Shown here in pieces: positions 34,762 to 48,755 of a stretch of DNA of 64,000 nt; within the stretch, counting starts at the first letter, position 1, and each line of letters opens with the position of its first letter. The position numbers and the translations under genes are program-made. The notes under the pieces are model-generated. The model did no database searches. It was not told the origin of the DNA and saw only the letters and a program-made list of their open reading frames with translations. Source of the DNA: Dryocola clanedunensis subsp. sulfonylureivorans (GTDB lineage: Bacteria > Pseudomonadota > Gammaproteobacteria > Enterobacterales > Enterobacteriaceae); contig NZ_JAERMU010000013.1 in NCBI RefSeq assembly GCF_016756775.1, forward strand, positions 1 to 64,000, read 5' to 3'.

Positions 34762-36192
34762 TCCGTGTCTGAAACCGCATCGCTCCCTACATTCCTGTTT
34801 CATGATTATGAAACCTTCGGTAAAAGCCCTTCCCTTGACCGTCCGGCACAGTTTGCCGCCATTCGTACCGACGACCAGTTCAACGTCATAGGTGAACCTG
34901 AGGTCTTTTACTGTAAGCCAGCGGATGATTACCTGCCCCAGCCGGAAGCGGTCATGATCACCGGTATCACGCCGCAGGTCGCGCTGGCGAGAGGTGAGAA
35001 CGAAGCCGCGTTCGCGAAACGCATTCACGACATTTTTACCGTGCCAAAAACCTGCGTGGTGGGCTATAACAACGTTCGTTTCGATGATGAAGTCACCCGC
35101 AATATCTTTTACCGCAACTTTTATGATCCGTACGCCTGGGCCTGGCAGTACGACAACTCCCGCTGGGACCTGCTGGATGTCATGCGCGCCTGCTACGCCC
35201 TGCGCCCGGAAGGCATCGTCTGGCCGGAAAACGAAGACGGGCTGCCGAGCTTCCGCCTGGAACATTTAACGAAAGCCAACGGCATTGAGCATGCCAACGC
35301 GCACGATGCGATGTCAGACGTTTACGCCACGATCGCTATGGCCCAACTGGTAAAAACTCGCCAGCCCCGCCTGTTTGACTATCTCTACAGCCACCGCTCG
35401 AAGCAAAAGCTGACGACGCTGATTGATATCCCCCAGATGAAGCCGCTGGTGCACGTTTCCGGTATGTTTGGCGCGTGGCGCGGTAATACGAGCTGGATTG
35501 CTCCGCTGGCATGGCATCCTGAAAACCGCAACGCGGTGATTATGGTCGACCTTGCTGGCGACATCTCCCCCCTGCTGGAGCTGGATGCCGATACGCTTCG
35601 CGAGCGGCTGTACACGCCAAAGGCAGCGCTTGGCGATGTGGCGGCGGTGCCCATCAAGCTCGTTCATCTGAATAAATGCCCTGTGCTGGCGGTGGCCAAC
35701 ACGCTGCGCGCGGAAGATGCGGAACGCCTGGGTATCGACCGCCAGCAGTGCCTGAACAACCTCAAACTGCTGCGTGAGCACCCCGGCGTGCGTGAGAAAG
35801 CGGTGGCGATTTTTGCCGAAGCCGAGCCGTTTGTGCCTTCCGATAACGTGGATGCGCAAATCTACAACGGTTTCTTCAGCGATGCCGACCGTGCCGCCAT
35901 GCGTATCGTGCTGCAGACGGAGCCGCAGAACCTTCCGGCGCTGGACATTTCTTTTGTCGATAAGCGTATCGAGAAACTCCTGTTCAACTACCGGGCGCGT
36001 AACTTCCCCGGCACGCTGGATGAAGCGGAGCAGCAGCGCTGGTTAGCCCATCGTCAGGAAGTGCTGTCTCAGGAGGCGTTGCAGGCGTACGCCCTTGAAC
36101 TGGAGGCGCTCTATAATCTGCATGAAGGGGATAAAGAGAAGACGGCATTGCTTAAAGCGCTGTTTGAGTATGCGCAGTTTTTAGTGGGGTGA
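34753..36192 (+). CDS. sbcB: Exonuclease I
   Basis: 479 residues from the ATG at 34753; no good Shine-Dalgarno is visible and an in-frame TTG at 34729 is less likely. 3'-5' single-strand DNA exonuclease of recombination and mismatch repair. DEDDh motifs: FHDYETFG, GYNNVRFDDEV, and HANAHDAMSDVYAT (His...Asp). The C-terminal region KRIEKLLFNYRARNFPGTL (ends KRIEKLLF and RNFPGTL) is conserved with E. coli. It lies 38 bp after the acyltransferase and converges on plaP. Confidence 0.96.
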   Translation: MVTSVSETASLPTFLFHDYETFGKSPSLDRPAQFAAIRTDDQFNVIGEPEVFYCKPADDYLPQPEAVMITGITPQVALARGENEAAFAKRIHDIFTVPKTCVVGYNNVRFDDEVTRNIFYRNFYDPYAWAWQYDNSRWDLLDVMRACYALRPEGIVWPENEDGLPSFRLEHLTKANGIEHANAHDAMSDVYATIAMAQLVKTRQPRLFDYLYSHRSKQKLTTLIDIPQMKPLVHVSGMFGAWRGNTSWIAPLAWHPENRNAVIMVDLAGDISPLLELDADTLRERLYTPKAALGDVAAVPIKLVHLNKCPVLAVANTLRAEDAERLGIDRQQCLNNLKLLREHPGVREKAVAIFAEAEPFVPSDNVDAQIYNGFFSDADRAAMRIVLQTEPQNLPALDISFVDKRIEKLLFNYRARNFPGTLDEAEQQRWLAHRQEVLSQEALQAYALELEALYNLHEGDKEKTALLKALFEYAQFLVG

Positions 36193-36198
36193 GGATCC

Positions 36199-36231
36199 TG
36201 TCGGATGGCGCTGACGCTTATCCGGCCTACC
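36199..36231. repeat. REP (palindromic unit) element
   Basis: TGTCGGATGGCGCTGACGC followed by TTATCCGGCCTAC: an imperfect hairpin GCCGGAT/ATCCGGC type with the CCTAC tail typical of enterobacterial REP sequences. It is a single unit at the sbcB 3' end, just before copy C of the terminator-bracketed repeat. Confidence 0.8.
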
Positions 36232-36257
36232 GCAGGACGGGTCATGAATACAAAAAA

Positions 36258-36442
36258 AGGCTCCCATTTTTGGGAGCCTCAGACTGATGACAAACCTAAA
36301 CCGAAAGGAATTCGAAAAGATCTCACCGAATAAATAACAAGGAAAATCAATTCATTGATTTTCGGCAGCTATCCACAAAGAAGGAAAAACCACGCTTTTT
36401 CCTTCTTTGTCAGCAATCTAAGGCTCCCATTTTTGGGAGCCT
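36258..36442. repeat. Terminator-bracketed intergenic repeat, copy C (complete)
   Basis: Body 36280-36420, 141 bp, the same length as copy B. Ends are CAGACTGATGACAAA and TTTGTCAGCAATCTA; the reverse complement of the right end agrees with the left end at 12 of 15 positions. A perfect 15-bp stem with a 6-nt loop occupies 36375-36410. It is bracketed by two identical 22-bp hairpins, stem AGGCTCCCA/TGGGAGCCT (36258-36279 and 36421-36442), with a run of A before the left one and TTTTT after the right one. It lies between convergent sbcB and plaP and terminates both. Confidence 0.93.
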
Positions 36443-36462
36443 TTTTCGTATTCAGCTTAATG

Positions 36463-37827
36463 TTACGCTAAATCTTCGTTGAACTGCGGCACCGGGTTAC
36501 GGAAGCGACGAGTGACGAAGGCCAGGTAAGTCAGGCCGATTGCCGCCCAGATCAGGCCCAGAATCATTGAGCTCTCTTCCAGGTTAATCCACAGTGCACC
36601 TACGGTCAGCGCGCCGCAGATTGGCAGCACCAGATAGTTGATGTGGTCCTTGATAGACTTGTTGCGGCCTTCACGGATCCAGAACTGGGAAATCACCGAC
36701 AGGTTCACAAAGGTGAACGCCACCAGCGCACCGAAGTTAATCAGCGCGGTCGCGGTCACCAAATCAAACTTGATGGCGAACAGCGCGATGATACCCACCA
36801 GCACTACGTTCAGCGCAGGGGTACGCCACTGCGGGTGAATGTAGCCGAAGAAGCGCTCCGGGAATACACCGTCGCGGCCCATCACGTACATCAGGCGAGA
36901 AACGCCAGCGTGTGCGGCCATGCCCGATGCCAGTACGGTCACACAGGAGAAAATCAGGATGCCAAACTGGAAGGTTTTACCCGCCACGAAAAGCATGATT
37001 TCTGGCTGTGACGCGTCCGGATCGTGGAAGCGTGAGATATCCGGGAAGTACAGCTGCAGGAAGTAGGAAACCACAACGAAGATCACGCCGCCAATCAGGG
37101 CAGTCAGGAAAATCGCTTTCGGGATCACACGGCCTGCGTCTTTGGTCTCTTCGGACAGCGAGCTGATGCCGTCAAAACCAAGGAACGAGAAGCAGAGTAT
37201 GGTCGCACCGGTAATCATCGGCACCACGTTTGCGTGTTCCGACCAGAACGGTCTGGTGCTGGTCAACGTGCCGGCACCTTCGCCGTTTGCCACGCCGTAA
37301 ATCACCAGACCGGTAATCACCACCATCACAACCATCTGCAATACAACGATCAGGCTGTTGAAGTTTGCCACGGTTTTGATGCCGCGCAGGTTGGAGATGG
37401 TCATAAAGCCCACCAGCAGCACGACGAAGATCCATGACGGAATCGACGGCACCAGAGCTTCGAAATAGATTTTGGCCAGCAGGATGTTGATCATCGGCAT
37501 GAAGAGGTAATCAAGCAGCGAGGACCAGCCCACCATAAAGCCGACCACCGGGTGGATAGCTTTCTGAGCGTAGGTATACGCAGAACCCGCTGACGGGAAA
37601 CGGCGTACCAGCTTTCCGTAACTTAACGCGGTGAACAAAATTGCCACAAGGGCAAACGCGTAAGCCGTCGCGACATGTCCGTCGGTAAGGCCAGATACAA
37701 TACCAAATGTATCGAAAAGCGTCATAGGCTGCATATAAGCCAGACCCATCATCACTACCGGAATGAGCGTCAGGCTCTTACGGAGTTCGATACGTGAATT
37801 TGCACCTGCGGTGACGTTAAGCGACAT
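36463..37827 (-). CDS. plaP: Putrescine importer PlaP
   Basis: 454 residues from the ATG at 37827, which has GGGGGA about 7 nt upstream; the frame extends to 37899 but that extension has no support. An APC-family transporter with 12 hydrophobic segments, near-identical to E. coli PlaP (YeeF) in blocks such as [19 protein letters not shown] and [15 protein letters not shown]. In E. coli it brings in putrescine and supports surface motility. On the same strand it follows a GABA-type aminotransferase. Confidence 0.93.
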   Translation of the reverse strand: MSLNVTAGANSRIELRKSLTLIPVVMMGLAYMQPMTLFDTFGIVSGLTDGHVATAYAFALVAILFTALSYGKLVRRFPSAGSAYTYAQKAIHPVVGFMVGWSSLLDYLFMPMINILLAKIYFEALVPSIPSWIFVVLLVGFMTISNLRGIKTVANFNSLIVVLQMVVMVVITGLVIYGVANGEGAGTLTSTRPFWSEHANVVPMITGATILCFSFLGFDGISSLSEETKDAGRVIPKAIFLTALIGGVIFVVVSYFLQLYFPDISRFHDPDASQPEIMLFVAGKTFQFGILIFSCVTVLASGMAAHAGVSRLMYVMGRDGVFPERFFGYIHPQWRTPALNVVLVGIIALFAIKFDLVTATALINFGALVAFTFVNLSVISQFWIREGRNKSIKDHINYLVLPICGALTVGALWINLEESSMILGLIWAAIGLTYLAFVTRRFRNPVPQFNEDLA

Positions 37828-37994
37828 GGTCATTCCCCCAAACGGCGAATGCATGCGCAAAAGCAAAAAACTGCCCCATCTTAATTTCCTCGGCGACACG
37901 ACTGTCGTTTTTTAAAAGCTAGTATCTATCCGGTACGAAGCCCGGCCTCTTGGTTTTTTTGGCGGATGCCTGTTTGACTGCTTGAACTCAATGC

Positions 37995-38030
37995 AAAAAA
38001 ATAACCGACGCGTTTAACGTCGGTTTTTTA
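37995..38030. terminator. Bidirectional intrinsic terminator after the aminotransferase gene
   Basis: 8-bp stem AACCGACG/CGTCGGTT (38003-38025) with A-rich sequence on the left and TTTTTT on the right. It lies 4 bp from the aminotransferase stop on the minus strand and so separates it from plaP. Confidence 0.85.
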
Positions 38031-38033
38031 ATC

Positions 38034-39332
38034 TCATTTAGTGAGGCGCGTATTTTGCACCAATTCGAGGCAGGATGACAAGATGTTGAGGCCTTGATTC
38101 ACAATTTCTTTTTCAGCGGTTAATGGCACTAAAAACCTGATGACATTTCCCCGCACGCCACATGACAAAAGCACCAGGCCCTGACGGCCTGCCTCCTGCA
38201 CCAGCGCTGCGGTTAGCTCCTTGTCAGGACGGTGGCTGTCCCGCCCTTCCACCAGCTCCATGGCGATCATTGCACCCTGCCCACGGACATCGCCAATGCA
38301 GTCAAATTTCTCTGCCATTTGCTGCAGTCTGGAGGTGATTTGCTCCCCTATTGCCAGAGCGCGTTCGTTAAGATTTTCTTCCTCAATAATATCCATAACT
38401 GCCAGCGCCGCGGCAATAGCCACCGGTGACCCGGCATAGGTTCCGCCCAGTCCGCCCGGCAGTGCTTTATCGAACAGGGATTTCTTACCCACCACTGCGG
38501 AAAGCGGGAAGCCGCCAGCCAGGCTTTTCGCCATAGTAATCAGATCGGGTTCCACTTCGCTGTGCTCGATGGCGAACGTTTTGCCGGTGCGGCAGAAGCC
38601 GCTCTGGATTTCATCGGCAATCAGCACAATCCCGTGCTTATCGCACAGGGCGCGGAGCTGCTTCATAAATTGCGGGGACGCCGCGTAGAATCCCCCTTCT
38701 CCCTGCACCGGTTCGATGATAATTGCCGCCACGTCATCAGGAGAGACATCCGCCGCAAAAATCCCCGCCAGCGAAGCCAGCGCCTGGGTATCGGTCACGC
38801 CAAGATAGGCGGCTGGATAAGGCGCATGGTAAATACCTGCCGGGAACGGACCGTATCCTTTCTTATAGGGCTGAACTTTGCCGGTCAGCGCCATACCAAG
38901 CAGGGTGCGCCCATGGAATGCGCCACGGAAAGCAATAACAGCAGAACGCCCTGTGGCAACCCTTGCGACTTTAATCGCATTTTCGACAGCCTCAGCCCCC
39001 GTGGTCAGGAAGAGCGTCTGGCAAGGCTCGCTGATGGGGGCCAGCTCGTTCAGGCGTTCTGCCAGCTCAATGTAGTTCCCGTAAGGCGTGACCTGGAAGC
39101 AGGGATGGGTAAACTGCTCCAGCTGCTGGCGAACCGCTTCGATGACCGCCGGATGGTTATGTCCGGTATTCAGAACGGCGATACCCGACGCAAAGTCGAT
39201 GTAACGCTTTCCCTCGACGTCCCACAGTTCCGCGTTCTTAGCTTTTTCTATATAGACAGGCAGTGAGTTACCGACACCGTGCGGGACGGCCTGCTCACGC
39301 CGCGACTGCCACTGCTGATTGGTTTGCTTCAT
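38034..39332 (-). CDS. Class III aminotransferase, 4-aminobutyrate type (GabT/PuuE-like)
   Basis: 432 residues. Class III PLP-aminotransferase motifs: DFASGIAVLNTGHNHP, TTGAEAVENAIKVAR, FRGAFHGRT, EPVQGEGGF, ADEIQSGFCRTG and the Schiff-base lysine in MAKSLAGGFPLS. It should transfer the amino group of GABA (or a related omega-amino acid) to 2-oxoglutarate. Being beside the putrescine importer plaP suggests use in putrescine/GABA catabolism like PuuE. An intrinsic terminator separates it from plaP, so they are not one simple operon. It lies downstream of the LysR gene yeeY. Confidence 0.85.
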   Translation of the reverse strand: MKQTNQQWQSRREQAVPHGVGNSLPVYIEKAKNAELWDVEGKRYIDFASGIAVLNTGHNHPAVIEAVRQQLEQFTHPCFQVTPYGNYIELAERLNELAPISEPCQTLFLTTGAEAVENAIKVARVATGRSAVIAFRGAFHGRTLLGMALTGKVQPYKKGYGPFPAGIYHAPYPAAYLGVTDTQALASLAGIFAADVSPDDVAAIIIEPVQGEGGFYAASPQFMKQLRALCDKHGIVLIADEIQSGFCRTGKTFAIEHSEVEPDLITMAKSLAGGFPLSAVVGKKSLFDKALPGGLGGTYAGSPVAIAAALAVMDIIEEENLNERALAIGEQITSRLQQMAEKFDCIGDVRGQGAMIAMELVEGRDSHRPDKELTAALVQEAGRQGLVLLSCGVRGNVIRFLVPLTAEKEIVNQGLNILSSCLELVQNTRLTK

Positions 39333-39471
39333 ACGGACTCCTTGCGCACAAAAAACCTCTGCAAAACAAAGCAGAGGAGAAAATTTAAACGCGAAGACAT
39401 TGTCAGAAGATATATCGATCCACTTTTAACAATAGATGTCCGTCCAGGGGTCTGCCACTCACCCGGAAGTA

Positions 39472-40383
39472 TTATTTAGCGGTGCCGTAGACGGTGGCGA
39501 TCTCCGGGCTGGCAACGATCTGTTCCCGCCACCACTCGCTGGCAAGCCCTGCTGTTTGTTCGTTCCAGCCAATCCAGACCGGTACAAACGGCACGTGGGA
39601 GACAACCTGTTTTTCCACCAGCACGCCGCTTTCGATAAACCGCTGAGCCATGTAGCGCGGCATGTAGCCGCAGCCGATCCCGCTGATTTGCAGCTCAAGT
39701 TTGGTTTTGAAATCAAAGACCGTTATGGCTTCCTGGTCTTCGAGCAGGTGCATCGCGCGGGAAGGTTCAAGTCGAGAAGTGTCGCCGACGACGACGGCCC
39801 TGCTGCGTTTGATTATTCGGCGGGTGAGCGGCTCTTCCGCTTCGGCGAGAGGGTGATGAGGAGCGACGACAAAGACAATTTCCAGCTGACCCAGCAGCGT
39901 AAAGCCAAAGCCACTTAACGAGGGCGGGTCGCTCATTGCGCCGACGATAATATCGGCCCTCCCCTCCGTCAGCGCTTCCCATGAGCCGCCCAGCACGCCG
40001 TTGATGAATTTCAGCCGCGTCACGCTGTAGCTTTTGTAGAACGCTTCGATAAGCGGCGTCAGCAGCGAAAAAGGAAAGGAGTCATCGACGCCGATCACCA
40101 GCTCGTTTTCCCAGCCCTGATGAAGCTTGATGGCCTGTTGTTCCAGCTCGCGGACGGTATGCAGCACTTCACGGCCCTTTTCCAGCAGCAGTTGGCCGGT
40201 GCGGGTGAAGCGGGCGCGGTGCCCCGTCCTATCCAGTATCTGAATATTGAGATCGTTTTCGAGTTTCTGAACGGTGTAGCTGAGCGCGGAGGGAGTTTTA
40301 AAGAGCTTCGTTGCCGCCGCAGCAAAGCTCCCTTCTTTATCCAGGGCGTCGAGAATAATCAGTACATCCAGCAATGGTTTCAT
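39472..40383 (-). CDS. yeeY: LysR-family regulator YeeY
   Basis: 303 residues from the ATG at 40383 (GAGG 5 nt upstream; the frame extends to 40407). N-terminal HTH: LDALDKEGSFAAAATKLFKTPSALSYTVQKLE (ends LDALDKEG and SYTVQKLE), then an effector domain. It matches E. coli YeeY by position beside yeeZ and his. Targets are not established; the aminotransferase gene 139 bp downstream is on the same strand. Confidence 0.88.
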   Translation of the reverse strand: MKPLLDVLIILDALDKEGSFAAAATKLFKTPSALSYTVQKLENDLNIQILDRTGHRARFTRTGQLLLEKGREVLHTVRELEQQAIKLHQGWENELVIGVDDSFPFSLLTPLIEAFYKSYSVTRLKFINGVLGGSWEALTEGRADIIVGAMSDPPSLSGFGFTLLGQLEIVFVVAPHHPLAEAEEPLTRRIIKRSRAVVVGDTSRLEPSRAMHLLEDQEAITVFDFKTKLELQISGIGCGYMPRYMAQRFIESGVLVEKQVVSHVPFVPVWIGWNEQTAGLASEWWREQIVASPEIATVYGTAK

Positions 40384-40421
40384 ACTCGCCTCGACGATAA
40401 CGAGCAATGCCCCCCGCTGCG

Positions 40422-41249
40422 CTATTGCATAGGCATCACTAAAGGATTTGGATACTGGTATTCAAATCCGAGTTCATTGCAAATTCGGCTGCCGTCCACC
40501 AGTTTTCCACGCCCGGCAGCCTGCTGAGTACGGAAACTCGGTACGGCCAGATCCAGCTGGCGCGCCATCTGCGAATAAAACTCTTCGCGAGAAGGATGAT
40601 CGGGCGCACATAAATTATAGATGTGTCCGCCCTTTGGGGCCTGCAACAACAGCGTAATTGCTGAAATCACATCCTCGAGGTGAACCAGATTGACGCCGTG
40701 GCCGCCGTTGGCGACGTCAGCTTTACCCGCCAGGAAGCGCCCCGGATGACGTTCAGGCCCCACCAACCCAGCCAGACGCAGAATATCCACCGACGTTCCG
40801 GGTAAATCATGCAGCCACTGCTCCAGCTCTTTCAGCACGCGGCCGCTGGCCGTAACCGGGTTGAGAGGAGAGCTCTCTTTCACCATCCCTTCCCCGTCGC
40901 CATAGACAGACGTTGAGCTGGTAAAAATGATCCGTGGGACCTGGTGCGCCAGCGCACTGTCGACAATCTGCTGCACTGCCTGCCGGTAAAAATCGTCACC
41001 TTCACCAGTCCGGCGTGCAGGAAGAGTCATCACCAGCGCATCGACGTTCAGTAACGCATCAAGATCGTCACTGTCACAGACCAGCTCCGGCGTCAGCTCA
41101 AGATGGTAGCCGTCGATGCCGCACATGCGGGCTGCCTCCACGCCATCGAGCGTCGTTTTACTTCCTGCGACCTGCCAGCCCCGCGCTGATAATGACAGTC
41201 CCAACGGCATTCCTAACCACCCTAACCCGACAATCGCAACCTTTTTCAT
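40422..41249 (-). CDS. yeeZ: NAD(P)-binding epimerase-like protein YeeZ
   Basis: 275 residues. Rossmann N-terminus VAIVGLGWLGMPLG (GxGxxG) and extended SDR-like features (FTSSTSVYGDGEG). It matches E. coli YeeZ by sequence and by its place next to the his leader. Enzymatic role unknown. It is divergent from hisL, with 197 bp between. Confidence 0.93.
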   Translation of the reverse strand: MKKVAIVGLGWLGMPLGLSLSARGWQVAGSKTTLDGVEAARMCGIDGYHLELTPELVCDSDDLDALLNVDALVMTLPARRTGEGDDFYRQAVQQIVDSALAHQVPRIIFTSSTSVYGDGEGMVKESSPLNPVTASGRVLKELEQWLHDLPGTSVDILRLAGLVGPERHPGRFLAGKADVANGGHGVNLVHLEDVISAITLLLQAPKGGHIYNLCAPDHPSREEFYSQMARQLDLAVPSFRTQQAAGRGKLVDGSRICNELGFEYQYPNPLVMPMQ

Positions 41250-41446
41250 GCCTTATCTCCTGGCGTGCAGCATATTCATCTGCGCTGTTTGACAGCCCTT
41301 GATTAAGGCTACGCCAGGTTGGCAGAACTGACAATTACCACGACTAAACATAATATTAACCCAGAAGGAAAAAAGCCCTTGCACTCGGTGCTGCATCTGG
41401 TTTACGGTAAAAGCACACCATGAATAAACATTCATACGAGTATTTT

Positions 41447-41497
41447 ATGACACGCGTTCAGACTGCAAGCCATCATCATCACCATCATCCTGACTAG
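41447..41497 (+). CDS. hisL: his operon leader peptide
   Basis: 16 codons, MTRVQTASHHHHHHPD. Six consecutive histidine codons (41471-41488) make ribosome movement depend on charged tRNA-His. The E. coli peptide as I recall has seven histidines and FK in place of TAS. It is followed 64 bp later by the attenuator. Confidence 0.97.
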   Translation: MTRVQTASHHHHHHPD

Positions 41498-41560
41498 TCT
41501 TTCAGGCGATGTGTGCTGGGAGACGAAAAGATCTTCCAGTGGCGCATAAACGTGTGAATA

Positions 41561-41595
41561 AGCCCCCGGAAGATTTCTTCCGGGGGCTTTTTTTT
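41561..41595 (+). terminator. his operon attenuator terminator
   Basis: 13-bp stem AGCCCCCGGAAGA/TCTTCCGGGGGCT followed by eight T. It forms when hisL is translated without stalling; alternative pairing with the leader prevents it under histidine starvation. Confidence 0.95.
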
Positions 41596-41630
41596 GGACG
41601 TCAGACAGGAATGGATAAGGGGTATCACCA

Positions 41631-42530
41631 ATGTTAGATAACAAACGTTTACGCATAGCTATGCAGAAGTCTGGCCGTTTAAGCGATGATTCACGCGAAT
41701 TACTGGCGCGCTGCGGCATTAAAATCAACCTGCACACCCAGCGCCTGATCGCCCTGGCCGAGAACATGCCGATTGATATTCTGCGCGTGCGTGATGACGA
41801 TATTCCGGGCCTGGTGATGGACGGCGTTGTCGACCTGGGCATTATTGGTGAAAACGTCCTTGAAGAAGAGCTGCTGAACCGTCGCGCTCAGGGCGAAGAC
41901 CCGCGCTATTTCACCCTGCGTCGTCTGGACTTCGGCGGCTGCCGCTTCTCGCTGGCGGTATCCGTTGACGAACCCTGGGACGGCCCTGCCTCCCTTAACG
42001 GCAAACGTATCGCTACCTCTTACCCGCACATTCTGAAGCGCTACCTTGATGAGAAAGGCGTGCAGTTCAAATCCTGCCTGCTGAACGGCTCCGTTGAAGT
42101 TGCGCCGCGCGCAGGCCTTGCCGATGCGATCTGCGATCTGGTCTCAACGGGTGCCACGCTTGAAGCCAACGGCCTGCGCGAAGTGGAAGTTATCTACCGT
42201 TCTAAAGCCTGCCTGATTCAGCGCGACGGCGAAATGTCGACTGAAAAACAGCAGCTCATCGACAAGCTGATGACCCGTATCCAGGGCGTCATTCAGGCCC
42301 GCGAATCCAAATACATCATGATGCACGCGCCGAGCGAGCGTCTGGACGAAATTATCTCCCTGCTGCCCGGCGCCGAGCGCCCGACCATTCTGCCGCTGGC
42401 GGGTGACCAGCAGCGGGTTGCCATGCACATGGTGAGCAGCGAAACGCTGTTCTGGGAAACCATGGAGAAGCTCAAAGCGCTGGGCGCCAGCTCCATCCTC
42501 GTGCTGCCAATTGAGAAGATGATGGAGTAA
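41631..42530 (+). CDS. hisG: ATP phosphoribosyltransferase HisG (long form)
   Basis: 299 residues, the usual long HisG. It condenses ATP and PRPP, the first step of histidine synthesis, and is feedback-inhibited by histidine through the C-terminal regulatory domain (about residues 225-299). Typical N-terminus [17 protein letters not shown] and PRPP-binding region [14 protein letters not shown]. First structural gene after the attenuator. Confidence 0.98.
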   Translation: MLDNKRLRIAMQKSGRLSDDSRELLARCGIKINLHTQRLIALAENMPIDILRVRDDDIPGLVMDGVVDLGIIGENVLEEELLNRRAQGEDPRYFTLRRLDFGGCRFSLAVSVDEPWDGPASLNGKRIATSYPHILKRYLDEKGVQFKSCLLNGSVEVAPRAGLADAICDLVSTGATLEANGLREVEVIYRSKACLIQRDGEMSTEKQQLIDKLMTRIQGVIQARESKYIMMHAPSERLDEIISLLPGAERPTILPLAGDQQRVAMHMVSSETLFWETMEKLKALGASSILVLPIEKMME

Positions 42531-42534
42531 GCCC

Positions 42535-48084
<5,550 letters not shown>

Positions 48085-48091
<7 letters not shown>

Positions 48092-48696
48092 CAGAACAAC
48101 AGCGTAACCAGCTGGACTGGGAAAAAACGGATAACCTGATGCCGGTCATCGTCCAGCACGCCGTATCCGGCGAAGTTTTAATGCTGGGCTATATGAACCA
48201 GGAAGCGCTGGCGCAGACGGAACGGAGCGGCAAAGTCACTTTCTTTTCCCGCACTAAGCAGCGCCTGTGGACCAAGGGTGAAACCTCCGGCAACTTCCTG
48301 AACGTTGTCAGCATCACGCCCGACTGTGATAACGACACGTTGCTGGTGCTGGCAAACCCGATTGGCCCGACGTGCCATCTGGGCACATCCAGCTGCTTCG
48401 CTCCCGCTAAGCATGACTGGCATTTCCTGTATGAACTGGAACAGCTTCTGGCCTCGCGTAAAACCGCCGATCCGGAAAGCTCATACACAGCCAAATTGTA
48501 CGCCAGCGGCACCAAGCGTATCGCCCAGAAAGTGGGTGAAGAAGGCGTGGAAACCGCACTGGCTGCAACAGTGAATGACAGGTTTGAACTGAAGAATGAA
48601 GCGTCTGACCTGGTCTATCACCTGCTGGTACTGCTGCAGGATCAGGATCTGGATTTAAGCGCGGTGATTGAGAATTTGAAGCAGCGGCATAAATAG
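48085..48696 (+). CDS. hisI: Bifunctional phosphoribosyl-AMP cyclohydrolase/phosphoribosyl-ATP pyrophosphatase HisI
   Basis: 203 residues from a GTG at 48085. The N-terminal cyclohydrolase domain ([39 protein letters not shown] metal ligands) is fused to the C-terminal pyrophosphohydrolase domain ([27 protein letters not shown]). It catalyses steps 2 and 3 and is the last gene of the operon. Confidence 0.98.
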
Positions 48697-48713
48697 CTGT
48701 TTGATAGATGCAA

Positions 48714-48737
48714 AAAAGGCCGCTGATGCGGCCTTTT
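48714..48737. terminator. Bidirectional terminator between hisI and wzzB
   Basis: Stem AAAAGGCCGC/GCGGCCTTTT with loop TGAT, symmetric A and T tracts. It ends both the his operon and the convergent wzzB transcript. Confidence 0.95.
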
Positions 48738-48755
48738 GTGTATTTGCAATAATGC

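Noticed and set aside
41471..41488. CAT/CAC tandem repeat as a possible microsatellite
   Set aside because: It is the histidine codon run of the hisL leader peptide and is explained by attenuation.
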